A DNA stretch of 64,000 nucleotides from Micromonospora halophytica (lineage in GTDB: Bacteria > Actinomycetota > Actinomycetes > Mycobacteriales > Micromonosporaceae): positions 57,270 to 121,269 of the forward strand of contig NZ_FMDN01000019.1 of the NCBI RefSeq assembly GCF_900090245.1, written 5' to 3'. The position numbers were made by a program, and so were the translations under genes. The notes beneath the pieces were generated by a model that was given only the letters and a program-made list of their open reading frames with translations, searched no databases and was not told the origin of the DNA. Below are positions 49,650 to 58,785 of the stretch, one piece after another; position 1 is the stretch's first letter; each line of letters opens with the position of its first letter.

Positions 49650-52600
49650 TCATACCCGCCGGACGGTTACCGTCACCCGCTCGCCCTCACCGACCTCGCC
49701 GGCGAAGCCGTCGAGGCCCTCGACGAAGTCGACGGTGTCGGCCAGCACCTCCCGGGCCACGAAGTCGCGGTACGCCGACACGGCGGCCCGGACCTCCTCG
49801 GAGCCCGACAGCGCCACCACGATCCGGTCCGAGACGTCCAGGTCGGCGTCCCGGCGGGCCTGCTGCACCACCCGGACCACGTCCCGGGCCAGCCCTTCGG
49901 CGGCCAGCTCCGGGGTGACCTCGGTGTCCAGCACGACCACGCCCTCGCCGCCGGGCAGCGGCGCGGAGTGCTCGGCGTCGGCGGCGACCAGGCGCAGCTC
50001 GTACTCACCCTCGGCGAGGGTGACCCCGGCGGCGACCGGGGCGCCGTCGACCAGCTCCCACTCCCCCGCCTTGACCGCCTTGATGACCTGCTGCACCTGC
50101 TTGCCGACCCGGGGGCCGAGCGCGCGGGGCACCACGGTCAGCACCTGCTGGCAGTAGGTCTGCACCTGCTCGGAGAACTCCACCGCCTTCACGTTGACCT
50201 CGTCGGCGACCAGGTCGGCGAAGGGACGCAGCGTCGCCGCGACCGGCGAGGCCACGGTCAGCGTCGACAGCGGCAGCCGCACCCGCAGCCCCTTCGCCTT
50301 GCGCAGCGACAGCGCCGCCGAGCAGACGTCGCGCACCGCGTCCATCGCCGCGACGAGGTCGTGGTCGGCGGGGAACTCCTCGGCGGACGGCCAGTCGGTC
50401 AGGTGCACCGACCGCTCGCCGGTGAGGCCGCGCCAGATCTCCTCCGCGGTCAGCGGCGCCAGCGGCGCCAGCACCCGGCAGAGCGTCTCCAGCACCGTCC
50501 ACAGCGTGTCGAACGCCTCGGCGTCGCCGGACCAGAACCGGTCCCGGGAGCGGCGCACGTACCAGTTGGTCAGCGCGTCCAGGTAGGACCGGATGCTGGC
50601 GCAGGCGCCGGAGATGTCGTACGCCTCCATCTGAGCGCCGACCGTCTCGACCAGTTCGCGCGTCTTCGCCAGCACGTACCGGTCGAGCAGGTGCGTCGAG
50701 TCGGTACGGCGGCGGGCGGTGTGGCCGTCCGCGTTGGCGTAGAGCGAGAAGAAGTACCAGACGTTCCAGAGCGGCAGCAGCACCTGACGCACCGCGTCCC
50801 GGATGCCCGCCTCGGTCACCGGCATGTCGCCACCGCGCAGCACCGGCGACGACATCAGCATCCAGCGCATCGCGTCCGAGCCGTACGCGTCGAAGACGTG
50901 GTACACGTCCGGGTAGTTGCGCAGGCTCTTGGACATCTTGCGCCCGTCGGAGCCGAGCAGGATGCCGTGGCTGAGGCAGTTGCGGAACGCCGGCCGGTCG
51001 AACAGCGCGGTGGCCAGCACGTGCATGGTGTAGAACCAGCCGCGGGTCTGTCCGATGTATTCGACGATGAAGTCGCCCGGGTAGTGGTGCTCGAACCAGT
51101 CGCGGTTCTCGAACGGGTAGTGCACCTGGGCGAACGGCATCGAACCGGACTCGAACCAGCAGTCCAGCACCTCCGGCACCCGACGCATCATCGACCTGCC
51201 GGTCGGGTCGTCCGGGTTGGGGCGGACCAGGTCGTCCACCGCCGGCCGGTGCAGGTCGGTCAGGCGTACGCCGAAGTCCCGCTCGATGTCGGCCAGCGAG
51301 CCGTACACGTCGACCCGGGGGTGGTTCGGGTCGTCGGACTTCCACACCGGGATCGGCGAGCCCCAGAACCGGTTCCGGCTGATCGACCAGTCCCGGGCGT
51401 TGGCCAGCCACTTGCCGAACGAGCCGTCCTTGATGTGCCCCGGGGTCCAGTTGATCTGCTGGTTCAGCTCGACCATCCGGTCCTTGAACTGCGTCACCGC
51501 GACGAACCAGGAGGAGACCGCCTTGTAGACCAGCGGGGTGTCGCAGCGCCAGCAGTGCGGGTACGAGTGGGTGTAGGTGTCCTGCTTGAGCACCACCCCC
51601 CGCTCCTTGAGCTCCCGGATCACCGGCTTGTTGACGTCGAAGACCTGCTCACCCTGGTACGGCGGGACCAGCGCGGTGAACCGGGTGTGGTCGTCGACGG
51701 TCACCACGGTCGGGATGCCGGCCGCGTTGCAGACGTTCTGGTCGTCCTCACCGAAGGCCGGGGCCAGGTGGACGATCCCGGTGCCGTCCTCGGTGGTGAC
51801 GAACTCCGCGCCGAGCACCTGGTACGCGTTCTCCCCGGCCTGCTCGACCAGGAAGTCGTAGAGCGGCGTGTAGCGGCGTCCGACCAGGTCCCGGCCGTAC
51901 ACCGTACCGACCTGCTCGTAGCCCTCCAGCTCCTTGGCGTACGCGGCCAGCCGCGCCGCGCCCACCACGTACCGCGAGCCGTCGCGCTCCAGCACGGCGT
52001 ACTCGATGTCCGGGCCGACGGCGAGCGCCAGGTTCGACGGCAGGGTCCACGGCGTGGTGGTCCAGACGCCCAGCTGCACCGGGCCCCGGACCAGCTCCGG
52101 CGCGGTGTCGTCCGGGGTCAGCCCGAACCACACCGACAGGGTGGGGTCGTGCCGGTCCCGGTAGACGTCGTCCATCCGGGTCTCGGTGTTCGACAGCGGC
52201 GTCTCGCAGCGCCAGCAGTACGCCAGCACCCGGAAGCCCTCGTAGACCAGACCCTTGTCGTGCAGGGTCTTGAAGGCCCACATGACGCTTTCCATGTAGT
52301 CCAGGTCGAGGGTCTTGTAGTCGTTGGCGAAGTCGACCCAGCGGGCCTGCCGGGTGACGTACCGCTCCCAGTCCTGGGTGAACTCCAGCACCGAGGTGCG
52401 GCAGGCCTCGTTGAACCGGGCCACGCCGAGATCGAGGATCTCCGCCTTGCTGGTGATGCCGAGCTGCTTCTCGGCGACCACCTCGGCGGGCAGGCCGTGG
52501 CAGTCCCAGCCGAAACGCCGCTCCACCCGCCGGCCGCGCATGGTCTGGTAGCGCGGCACCACGTCCTTGACGTAGCCGGTGAAGAGGTGGCCGTAGTGCG

Positions 52601-52841
52601 GCAGGCCGTTGGCGAACGGCGGGCCGTCGTAGAAGACGTACTCGTTGTCGGCGTCGCCCGCGACTCCGCCGTCGGCGGAGTCCGTGGTCTCCGGTCGCCG
52701 GCCGGAGGCCGGCCTGGCCTCGACGCTGGCCTCGAAGGTCTTGTCGGCCGTCCAGTGCTCCAGCACCCGGCGCTCGACCGCGGGCAGGTCCGGGCTCGCC
52801 GGGACACCGGCGGCGGTCGGGTCGTGCAACGGATAGGCCAT
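49650..52841 (-). CDS. ileS: Isoleucine-tRNA ligase
   Basis: 1063 residues. The class I signatures are GLPHYGHLFTGYVKDV (HIGH-type, about residue 80) and KMSKSLRNYPDV near 635. The editing domain (TTPWTLPSNLALAV), WDCHGLPAEV and a C-terminal DUF5915-like domain fit the eukaryote-like IleRS type found in actinobacteria. This type is associated with mupirocin resistance, although a phenotype is not demonstrated. ATG 52841 is preceded by GAGGAG. Expression is probably under T-box control from the leader just upstream. Confidence 0.96.
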   Translation of the reverse strand: MAYPLHDPTAAGVPASPDLPAVERRVLEHWTADKTFEASVEARPASGRRPETTDSADGGVAGDADNEYVFYDGPPFANGLPHYGHLFTGYVKDVVPRYQTMRGRRVERRFGWDCHGLPAEVVAEKQLGITSKAEILDLGVARFNEACRTSVLEFTQDWERYVTRQARWVDFANDYKTLDLDYMESVMWAFKTLHDKGLVYEGFRVLAYCWRCETPLSNTETRMDDVYRDRHDPTLSVWFGLTPDDTAPELVRGPVQLGVWTTTPWTLPSNLALAVGPDIEYAVLERDGSRYVVGAARLAAYAKELEGYEQVGTVYGRDLVGRRYTPLYDFLVEQAGENAYQVLGAEFVTTEDGTGIVHLAPAFGEDDQNVCNAAGIPTVVTVDDHTRFTALVPPYQGEQVFDVNKPVIRELKERGVVLKQDTYTHSYPHCWRCDTPLVYKAVSSWFVAVTQFKDRMVELNQQINWTPGHIKDGSFGKWLANARDWSISRNRFWGSPIPVWKSDDPNHPRVDVYGSLADIERDFGVRLTDLHRPAVDDLVRPNPDDPTGRSMMRRVPEVLDCWFESGSMPFAQVHYPFENRDWFEHHYPGDFIVEYIGQTRGWFYTMHVLATALFDRPAFRNCLSHGILLGSDGRKMSKSLRNYPDVYHVFDAYGSDAMRWMLMSSPVLRGGDMPVTEAGIRDAVRQVLLPLWNVWYFFSLYANADGHTARRRTDSTHLLDRYVLAKTRELVETVGAQMEAYDISGACASIRSYLDALTNWYVRRSRDRFWSGDAEAFDTLWTVLETLCRVLAPLAPLTAEEIWRGLTGERSVHLTDWPSAEEFPADHDLVAAMDAVRDVCSAALSLRKAKGLRVRLPLSTLTVASPVAATLRPFADLVADEVNVKAVEFSEQVQTYCQQVLTVVPRALGPRVGKQVQQVIKAVKAGEWELVDGAPVAAGVTLAEGEYELRLVAADAEHSAPLPGGEGVVVLDTEVTPELAAEGLARDVVRVVQQARRDADLDVSDRIVVALSGSEEVRAAVSAYRDFVAREVLADTVDFVEGLDGFAGEVGEGERVTVTVRRV

Positions 52842-53110
52842 CGGGGGTCGCTCTCCTCAGCAGCTCTCACGGTGTCGTGGGTCTGCGAGGACGAGCCCTT
52901 TTCCGGTACGCCGTCACCGGCGCCCCGGGGCAGGCCCGCGGTACCACCCCGCTTGGCGGTCAGGATCGACCGCCCGCTCGTTGGCCGGCTGTGACGGGCC
53001 GGACCCGTCCGGTTCTACTGGGCCGGTCACCCGGCTGTTCTTCCGGAGGCTCACCGGTGATGGCCGGGTCATCGCCTTACGGTGCTCAAGGCTACCCGAC
53101 CCGACCGGGA
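52842..53110 (-). promoter_or_regulatory. T-box leader of ileS
   Basis: On the minus strand the T-box sequence GGGGTGGTACCGCGGG is at 52950-52935, between GC-rich paired stretches. Further upstream, a short stem holds AUC (53061-53059) in GGCCATCACCGG, a fitting isoleucine specifier. The GAGGAG ribosome site lies at the end of the leader. Actinobacterial ileS T-boxes with short stem I act mainly on translation by exposing the ribosome site when uncharged tRNA binds. The consensus is observed; the mode is from family knowledge. Confidence 0.88.
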
Positions 53111-53203
53111 GATCGCCGCCGAGTAACGGGTGTGCGGATCGTCCCGGTCCGCCCCTGGGTTCGCCGCCGGTCCCGGAACGACCCCGGGACCGGCGGCGAG
53201 CGG

Positions 53204-54751
53204 TCAGGGGGCGGGGAGGGTGGTGCTCCACAGCGACGCGCCGTCACGGTCGCGCAGGTGGACGGTGAAGGCACCGGAGGCGGCGTCGATGCTCACCTCG
53301 CCGAAGTGCTGGAAGCCCTCGGCCGGAGAGGTGTTGGCGCGCGGGGGCGCGTGCACGAAGACGGCCTGCGGGCCGAACGTGCCGTCCAGCCGGTTCGGGC
53401 CGAAGGCGCCGGCGTGCGCCGGGCCGGAGACGAACTCCCAGAACGGGGTGAAGTCACCGACGGCCGCCCGCGCCGGGTCGTAGTGGTGCGCCGCGGTGTA
53501 GTGCACGTCGGCGGTGAGGAAGACGATCCCGGTGACGCCGGCACGGTGGGTGGCCCGCAGCACCTCGGCGAACTCCAGCTCGCGTCCGGCCGGCGCGCCC
53601 GGGTCGCCCTGCGCCACGCCCTCCTGCGCGGCCGGCCCGTCCGGCACCACCAGGCCGATCGGCATGTCGGCGGCGATCACCTTCCACGTCGCCCGGGACC
53701 GGGTCAGCTCCCGGACCAGCCACTCCCGCTGGTCACGGCCGAGCAGGCCGCGCGACGGGTCGGCGTAGGTGTTGCCGTCGTTCGGGTCCTTGTACGTCCG
53801 CATGTCCAGCACGAACACGTCCAGCAGCGGCCCGTACGACAGCCGCCGGTACAGCGGCCCGTCCGCCGGGACCGGCAGCCACTCCCCGAACGCCTGCCGG
53901 GCGCGGGCGGCGAGCACGTCGACCCGGCGCTCGCTGTAGCGGGCGTCGGTGAGGACCTCCCCCGGGTACCAGTTGTTGGTGACCTCGTGGTCGTCCCACT
54001 GGTTGACCTGCGGCACCTGGGCGACGAACGCCCGCAGGTGCTCGTCGAGCAGGTTGTACGCGAACTGCCCCCGGTACTCGGTCAGCGTCTCGGCGACCTT
54101 CGCCTTCTCCGGGGTGACCAGGTTGCGCCAGGTCCGGCCGTCGGGCAGCGTCACCGTCTCGCTCAGCGGTCCGTCCGCGTAGACGGTGTCGCCGCTGCAC
54201 AGGAAGAAGTCGGGCCGCACCGCCCGCATCGACCGGAAGATGCTCATGCCGCCGAAGTCGGGCGCGATCCCCCAGCCCTGCCCGGCGATGTCCCCGGTCC
54301 ACACGAACCGGACGTCCCGCCGCTCGTGCCGGCCGGGGGCGGTGGCGAAGGAGCCCCGTAGCGGCTCGCTGAGCAGCCCGTGCCGGTCCAGGCTCTCCAC
54401 CCGCACCCGGTAGTGCAGCCGCTCTGCGGAGGGCAGCCCGCGCAGCCGGAGCCGGCCGGTGAAGTCACCGGAGGGGTCGAGCACCGGCCCGCGCAGCACC
54501 CGCGCCCCGCGCAGGTCGGGGCGTCGGCTCAGCTCCACGTACATCCGGCCGGGCCGGTCGGCGCGGGTCCAGACCAGCGCCGAGTCGGCGGTGACGTCGC
54601 CGCTCTGCACCCCGTGGGTGAGCACCGGCCGGCCGGCGGGCCGCCAGGCGGGGGCGGCGGACGCGCCGCCACCGAGCAGCGCGCCGCCGGCCGCTCCCGC
54701 TCCGGCGATCAGGCCGGCGCGCAGCAGGGTACGCCTGTCGAGTTCAGTCAT
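53204..54751 (-). CDS. phoD: Secreted alkaline phosphatase D (PhoD)
   Basis: 515 residues from ATG 54751 (MTELDRRTLLRAGLIAGAGA). The twin-arginine signal RRTLLRAG and a following hydrophobic stretch ending in ASA predict Tat export. The N-terminal fibronectin-like PhoD_N domain begins FTHGV-like here (VLTHGVQSGDVTADSALVWT). The metallophosphatase part has FVWTGDIAGQGWG, CSGDTVYADG, WDDHEVTNNWYP and FLTADVHYT, supplying the iron/calcium ligands. It releases phosphate from phosphodiesters and phosphomonoesters outside the cell. A phosphate-starvation site was not found. Confidence 0.93.
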   Translation of the reverse strand: MTELDRRTLLRAGLIAGAGAAGGALLGGGASAAPAWRPAGRPVLTHGVQSGDVTADSALVWTRADRPGRMYVELSRRPDLRGARVLRGPVLDPSGDFTGRLRLRGLPSAERLHYRVRVESLDRHGLLSEPLRGSFATAPGRHERRDVRFVWTGDIAGQGWGIAPDFGGMSIFRSMRAVRPDFFLCSGDTVYADGPLSETVTLPDGRTWRNLVTPEKAKVAETLTEYRGQFAYNLLDEHLRAFVAQVPQVNQWDDHEVTNNWYPGEVLTDARYSERRVDVLAARARQAFGEWLPVPADGPLYRRLSYGPLLDVFVLDMRTYKDPNDGNTYADPSRGLLGRDQREWLVRELTRSRATWKVIAADMPIGLVVPDGPAAQEGVAQGDPGAPAGRELEFAEVLRATHRAGVTGIVFLTADVHYTAAHHYDPARAAVGDFTPFWEFVSGPAHAGAFGPNRLDGTFGPQAVFVHAPPRANTSPAEGFQHFGEVSIDAASGAFTVHLRDRDGASLWSTTLPAP

Positions 54752-55073
54752 CGTTCCTCCCGGTTCGCGGACCATCCAGGTCGGTCTACCGGGCGGACAT
54801 GACCGCCGTCGCCGGGTGAGGTGGCCGGCGCCCCAACAGCGGCTGACGGAGCCGGCGACGCCTGTCGAACCGGCCGAGGACCAGCCCACCGGGGCCGGGG
54901 GCGGGAGCGGGGAGCTGTCCGCAGCGTCGACACAGTCGACACGGGGAGCTGCCCGGCCCGTTCCCGCCCCGCCCCTCGGCGGGTCCCCCATGACCTCCGT
55001 CACAGCCCCGGGTCGTCACGCCGGCCGCCGCCGCCCCGTCTGCTTCCTGTCCGAGCCGAACAGGGAGGTTGTC
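54752..55073. other. Divergent intergenic region, phoD / AhpD-like gene
   Basis: About 320 bp without a supported gene. GTCGACAC is repeated at 54926-54933 and 54935-54942, nine bp apart, flanked by GGGGAGCTG on one side and GGGAGCTG on the other. This arrangement could bind a regulator. AGGGAGG before 55074 is the ribosome site of the right-hand gene. I see no clear Pho box. Confidence 0.4.
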
Positions 55074-55514
55074 ATGCAGCGGATGAACATCGCCGAGGTG
55101 GCGCCGGAGGCGTTCCAGGCAGTGCTGGGGCTGGAGCGCTACGTCCGGGCGAACGTCGAGCACGGCGTGCTGGAGCTGGTGAAGCTGCGGGCGTCGATGC
55201 TCAACGGCTGCGCGTACTGCGTCGACATGCACAGCCGTGACGCGCTCGCCGCCGGCGAGTCGAGCCGGCGGCTGTTCGCGGTGTCGACGTGGCGCGAGGC
55301 GCCCTTCTTCGACGAGCGGGAGCGCACCGCGCTGGCGCTGACTGACGCGGTCACCCGGCTCGGCGAGCACGGCGTGCCGGACGACGTCTGGGACGCCGCC
55401 GCGAAGGTCTGGTCGGAGAAGGAGCTGGCCGACCTGGTGACGGCCGTTGCCACCATCAACGTGTGGAACCGGATCGCGGTCACCTGCCGCACGGAGCCTC
55501 CGGCGGAGGGCTGA
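55074..55514 (+). CDS. Carboxymuconolactone decarboxylase/AhpD-like protein
   Basis: 146 residues from ATG 55074. The helical core is EAFQAVLGLERYVRANVEHG, then LVKLRASMLNGCAYCVDMHS with the CxxC-x3-H redox site near residue 45, then LALTDAVTRLGEHGVPDDVW. AhpD-like proteins with this motif have peroxidase or disulfide reductase activity supporting peroxide defence. The partner is unknown here. It stands alone behind AGGGAGG. Confidence 0.9.
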   Translation: MQRMNIAEVAPEAFQAVLGLERYVRANVEHGVLELVKLRASMLNGCAYCVDMHSRDALAAGESSRRLFAVSTWREAPFFDERERTALALTDAVTRLGEHGVPDDVWDAAAKVWSEKELADLVTAVATINVWNRIAVTCRTEPPAEG

Positions 55515-55593
55515 CCATCCGTCACACGGGGCCTTCCTCTCCCGCGGGATGTCCTAGAGTCGCTTGCGGACACGCCGACGGGGGAGGAAGCGC

Positions 55594-56419
55594 GTGCGTT
55601 CCCGATCGATCTCTGCAGCCCTGGTGGTGGCTCTCACGCTCGCCGGCTGCGGCCCGAACCGGTCGTCCACAGCGACGGCCACCGCCGGCCCGTCCCCGAG
55701 CCGGTCGGCGGAGCCGGCCCCGGAACACGACGGCGAGGCGCTCGCCGGCGCGGTCCGCCGCGCCGCGGCCGGGCTGGGCACGGTCAAGGAGGTGACCGCG
55801 CCCCGCGTACCGGCCGGACTCCACTTCGGTGGTGCAGATGACGCTCTGCGACACACCGCGACCGCTCAACGGCGGCTACGGCACCCCGGTCGAGGTCAGG
55901 TCCTTCTTCTCCGTCGTCGCCAAGACCCGACCGGCGGCGTACCGCTCGGGCGGGCAGCGGGCCGAGGCCCTCGGCGAACTACGCGTCGCCGCGGTACGAC
56001 CGGACGCCACGGGCGGGCCGGAGCGGGTGGAGCGCTACTTCGACGCGCTGCGGGCGCAGAAGTGCACCGGCGGTTCCGTGCACATGGTCGACGTGCCCGG
56101 CCCGGGCGCGATCGGGTACCGGTCCGCCAGCGGCACGGCGCGGGTCGGCGGCGGCACCGCGATGGTGGCCACCGTCAGCGTCGACGCCGAGAAACTCGAC
56201 GCGGGTGCCACCTATCCCCTGCTCGGGCACGTACGGGTGATCACCCGCCACCGCGGGTACCTCATCGAGGCGTCCGTGCTCTGCGCCCGCCCCGGCCGCC
56301 CCGGCGAGGGGCGGAAGACAACGGCGGAGGCCCGCAGCCGGGCGCTGGCGATGGCGGAGCGGACCGTCGAGGAACTGGACACGCTCGCGCCACGGCCCAC
56401 CCCGTCGGTCACCGGCTGA
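55594..56419 (+). pseudogene. Lipoprotein gene with an apparent frameshift
   Basis: GTG 55594 encodes a lipoprotein signal (MRSRSISAALVVALTLAGCG) and a linker up to VKEVTAPR. The same protein appears to resume in the +1 frame near 55800: RPAYRPDSTSVVQMTLCDTP, then NGGYGTPVEVRSFFSVVAKT to TPSVTG at 56419. The second frame has an in-frame stop (TGA) just upstream and no signal peptide. One missing base near 55795-55806, within a run of Cs, would restore a continuous lipoprotein of about 275 residues with two cysteines in the domain. So this is either a recent frameshift or a sequencing error. The family is unknown. Confidence 0.7.
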
Positions 56420-56429
56420 CCCGGGAAAA

Positions 56430-56467
56430 CGGTCGACCGGCGGCCGCACGGACCCGCCGGTCGACCG
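56430..56467. terminator. Terminator between lipoprotein gene and ndk
   Basis: CGGTCGACCGGCGG (56430-56443) pairs perfectly with CCGCCGGTCGACCG (56454-56467), a 14-bp stem with a 10-nt loop between converging genes. Confidence 0.8.
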
Positions 56468-56474
56468 GGACGAT

Positions 56475-56900
56475 TCAGCCCAGCTCGGGGAACCAGAGCA
56501 CGATCTCGCGCTTGGCGCTGTCGGTGGAGTCCGAGGCGTGCACCAGGTTCTCCCGGTTGGACAGGGAAAGATCGCCGCGGATGGTGCCGGCGGCGGCCTT
56601 CCGGCCGTCCGTCGCGCCGATCATGGCGCGCACGACCTCGATCACCTGGTCGCCCGAGAGCACCAGCGCCACCAGCGGCCCACCCGTCATGAACGCCTTC
56701 AGCGGCGGATAGAACGGCTTGTCCACGTGCTCGGCGTAGTGCTGGTCGGCGAAGTCACCGTCCAGTGTCCGCGTCTGCATGGCGTCGATCCGCAGGCCCT
56801 TGCGCTCGAATCGAGAGATGATCTCGCCGACCAGACCGCGGCGGACCGCGTCCGGCTTGATCAGTACGAGCGTGCGCTCGTCCGGGCTGCTGCTGGACAC
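56475..56900 (-). CDS. ndk: Nucleoside diphosphate kinase
   Basis: 141 residues from GTG 56900 (MSSSSPDERTLVLIKPDAVR). Motifs are TLVLIKPDAVRRGLVGEII, HYAEHVDKPFYPPL, and the active histidine in NLVHASDSTDSAKREI near residue 120. It balances nucleoside triphosphate pools by phosphate transfer through the histidine. The upstream open frame continues far but has no related sequence. It lies next to the DUF4233-folC-valS block as in other actinobacteria. Confidence 0.97.
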   Translation of the reverse strand: MSSSSPDERTLVLIKPDAVRRGLVGEIISRFERKGLRIDAMQTRTLDGDFADQHYAEHVDKPFYPPLKAFMTGGPLVALVLSGDQVIEVVRAMIGATDGRKAAAGTIRGDLSLSNRENLVHASDSTDSAKREIVLWFPELG

Positions 56901-57042
56901 GCTGGGTTCCTCCTGTGCGCGGAAGACGGTCAGGCTGGGTACGGTCAGCCTAGCGACCCGGTCCCGGCGTCGGCGCGGCGGCTGCGCCTTCCCTCGGCTG
57001 CCGATCCGGCCTAGCCTGGCCCTGACCCCTGGGAGGTCCACT

Positions 57043-58320
57043 GTGGCGAATGGCGGGAACCGACCCATCGCGCCGGTCCGCAGGCTGATCGCCGCGGTGC
57101 TCGGCACCGTGGCGACGTTCGTCGTGCTGTTCGGTCTCGGCATGACGAGCTGGGCGATCGTGGCCCTCGGCGTGGCCCTGCTGGTGCTGGCCGTCGCCCT
57201 GGCCACCGTGCGCGGCGGCGGACGCACCTGGGTGATCGGGGTCGGGCACGTGCACAGCGCCTCCGAACCTCCCACCCAGTACGCCTTCGGCCGGTGCGAG
57301 CTGCAACTGGTGATCGACGCGCCGGGCCTGCCGCCCCGCTCCAAGAAGATCATCGAGCCGCGGGTGCCGGTGGCGAAGTGGCCGTCGCTGGGCCAGGCCC
57401 TGCCGATCCGGGTGGCCCTGGACGACCAGCGGCACATCCGGGTCCTCTGGGACGAGGTGCCCACCCACTCCGAGACCGCCGCCACGGCCGACCTGCCACC
57501 CGAGTACGCCGACGCCGAGCCTGTCGAGGAGGTGCTGATCGCCCAGGAGGCCCCGCCGTGGGCCGGCCGCAGCGCCGACGACGACTTCCACGACGACCTG
57601 CGCGACGACTTCCGCGACCCGCCGGCCGACCCGCCGGCCGACCCGGTCGGCGACCCGGTGCTCACCGAGGAGCGGGAGCCCGTGGTGGTGCACCAGCGTC
57701 CCGGCGGCGGCCCCGTCGTCCTGGAGGGCATCGTCGTCGAGCAGCCACCGGCCGGGACGCTGCCCCGCCGGGCGACCCCCGCGCCGCGCCCGCCCGCCGA
57801 GGAGCGCTCCGACGCGGCACCGGTCGACCCGATCGACGTCCCGTTGGACGACCCACAGCCGACCGACCGGATCAGCCCGGACGAGTTGGACGAGGCCATC
57901 TTCGGCTACGACCCGGAGACCGTCGCGGACGCCGACGACGACAGTGCCCCGATCAGCGGCGTCGGCCTGACCCTCCTGGTCACCGACCTGTCCCGCTCGC
58001 TCGACTTCTACCGGTCGCTCGGCTTCACCGAGGTCGACCGGGGTTCCGGCAACGCGGTACTCGCCTCCGGCAGCACCCGCCTGGTGCTGCGGGAGATCAC
58101 CGAGGCCGCCCCGATCAGCCGCCGCCTGGTGCACGTCAACCTGGAGGTGGACGACATCGACGCGGCCTACCGCCGGCTCAGGGACTCCGGCGTGAAGTTC
58201 ACCTACGCGCCCCGGGTGGTCAACCGGGGCAGCCGGCTGGAGGTCCGGGCGGCCGCCTTCCGCGACCCGGACGGCCACGGCATCGCCCTGACCCAGTGGC
58301 GGGAGCGCGCCGAGGCCTGA
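57043..58320 (+). CDS. Membrane-anchored protein with C-terminal VOC (glyoxalase-like) domain
   Basis: 425 residues from GTG 57043 with GGGAGG upstream. Two transmembrane helices (VRRLIAAVLGTVATFVVLFG and SWAIVALGVALLVLAVALA) lead to a beta-rich region (GRCELQLVIDAPGLPPRSKK). A long acidic, proline-rich linker and a C-terminal VOC domain follow (VGLTLLVTDLSRSLDFYRSL, GFTEVDRGSGNAVLASGS, VHVNLEVDDIDAAYRRLRDS). The VOC part could bind a metal and a small ligand such as an antibiotic. This membrane-linker-VOC arrangement is uncommon outside this group. Substrate unknown. Confidence 0.8.
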   Translation: MANGGNRPIAPVRRLIAAVLGTVATFVVLFGLGMTSWAIVALGVALLVLAVALATVRGGGRTWVIGVGHVHSASEPPTQYAFGRCELQLVIDAPGLPPRSKKIIEPRVPVAKWPSLGQALPIRVALDDQRHIRVLWDEVPTHSETAATADLPPEYADAEPVEEVLIAQEAPPWAGRSADDDFHDDLRDDFRDPPADPPADPVGDPVLTEEREPVVVHQRPGGGPVVLEGIVVEQPPAGTLPRRATPAPRPPAEERSDAAPVDPIDVPLDDPQPTDRISPDELDEAIFGYDPETVADADDDSAPISGVGLTLLVTDLSRSLDFYRSLGFTEVDRGSGNAVLASGSTRLVLREITEAAPISRRLVHVNLEVDDIDAAYRRLRDSGVKFTYAPRVVNRGSRLEVRAAAFRDPDGHGIALTQWRERAEA

Positions 58321-58329
58321 CCGCCCGGG

Positions 58330-58785
58330 TCAGCTGAGGATGACCCGGCGGACGTGCAGCGCGTACGCCCACACCAGGGCGAAGATGATCCCCAGCACCA
58401 GCAGCGACCAGTGCAGCAGGCCGGCGAGCATCAGCAGGCCCTGGAGCACGGTGCCGCCGTGCCACGCCCAGGACCGCCTCATCTGGCCGGCCAGCACCAC
58501 GCAGGCGACGGCGAGCGTCACGATCGCCACGACGGCGCCCCCGCCGAGTTCCCCGCCGACCACCCGGATCGGCTGGATGGCGAGCAGCAGCACCACCGCC
58601 TCCAGGGCCAGCGTCCCGGCGCCGAGGCCCCGGACCGCCTTCTCCGGGTTGCGCAGCCCGGACCGTCGCCGCCCCGGCTGCGCACCACCGGTCTGCTCGG
58701 CGACGGCCTGCTCCGGCCCGGCCTGCGGGCCCGGCCCCCGGCCTGCGGGCCCGGTGTCGGAGCCCTCCTGCGCCGGGCCGGTCAT
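58330..58785 (-). CDS. DUF4233 membrane protein
   Basis: 151 residues with a disordered N-terminus and four hydrophobic stretches (TLALEAVVLLLAIQPIRVVG, GGGAVVAIVTLAVACVVLAG, VLQGLLMLAGLLHWSLLVLG, FALVWAYALHV). The RNPEKAVRGLGAGTLALEA opening is the DUF4233 signature. The gene overlaps the folC stop (ATGA), the usual arrangement in actinobacteria. Function unknown. Confidence 0.9.
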   Translation of the reverse strand: MTGPAQEGSDTGPAGRGPGPQAGPEQAVAEQTGGAQPGRRRSGLRNPEKAVRGLGAGTLALEAVVLLLAIQPIRVVGGELGGGAVVAIVTLAVACVVLAGQMRRSWAWHGGTVLQGLLMLAGLLHWSLLVLGIIFALVWAYALHVRRVILS

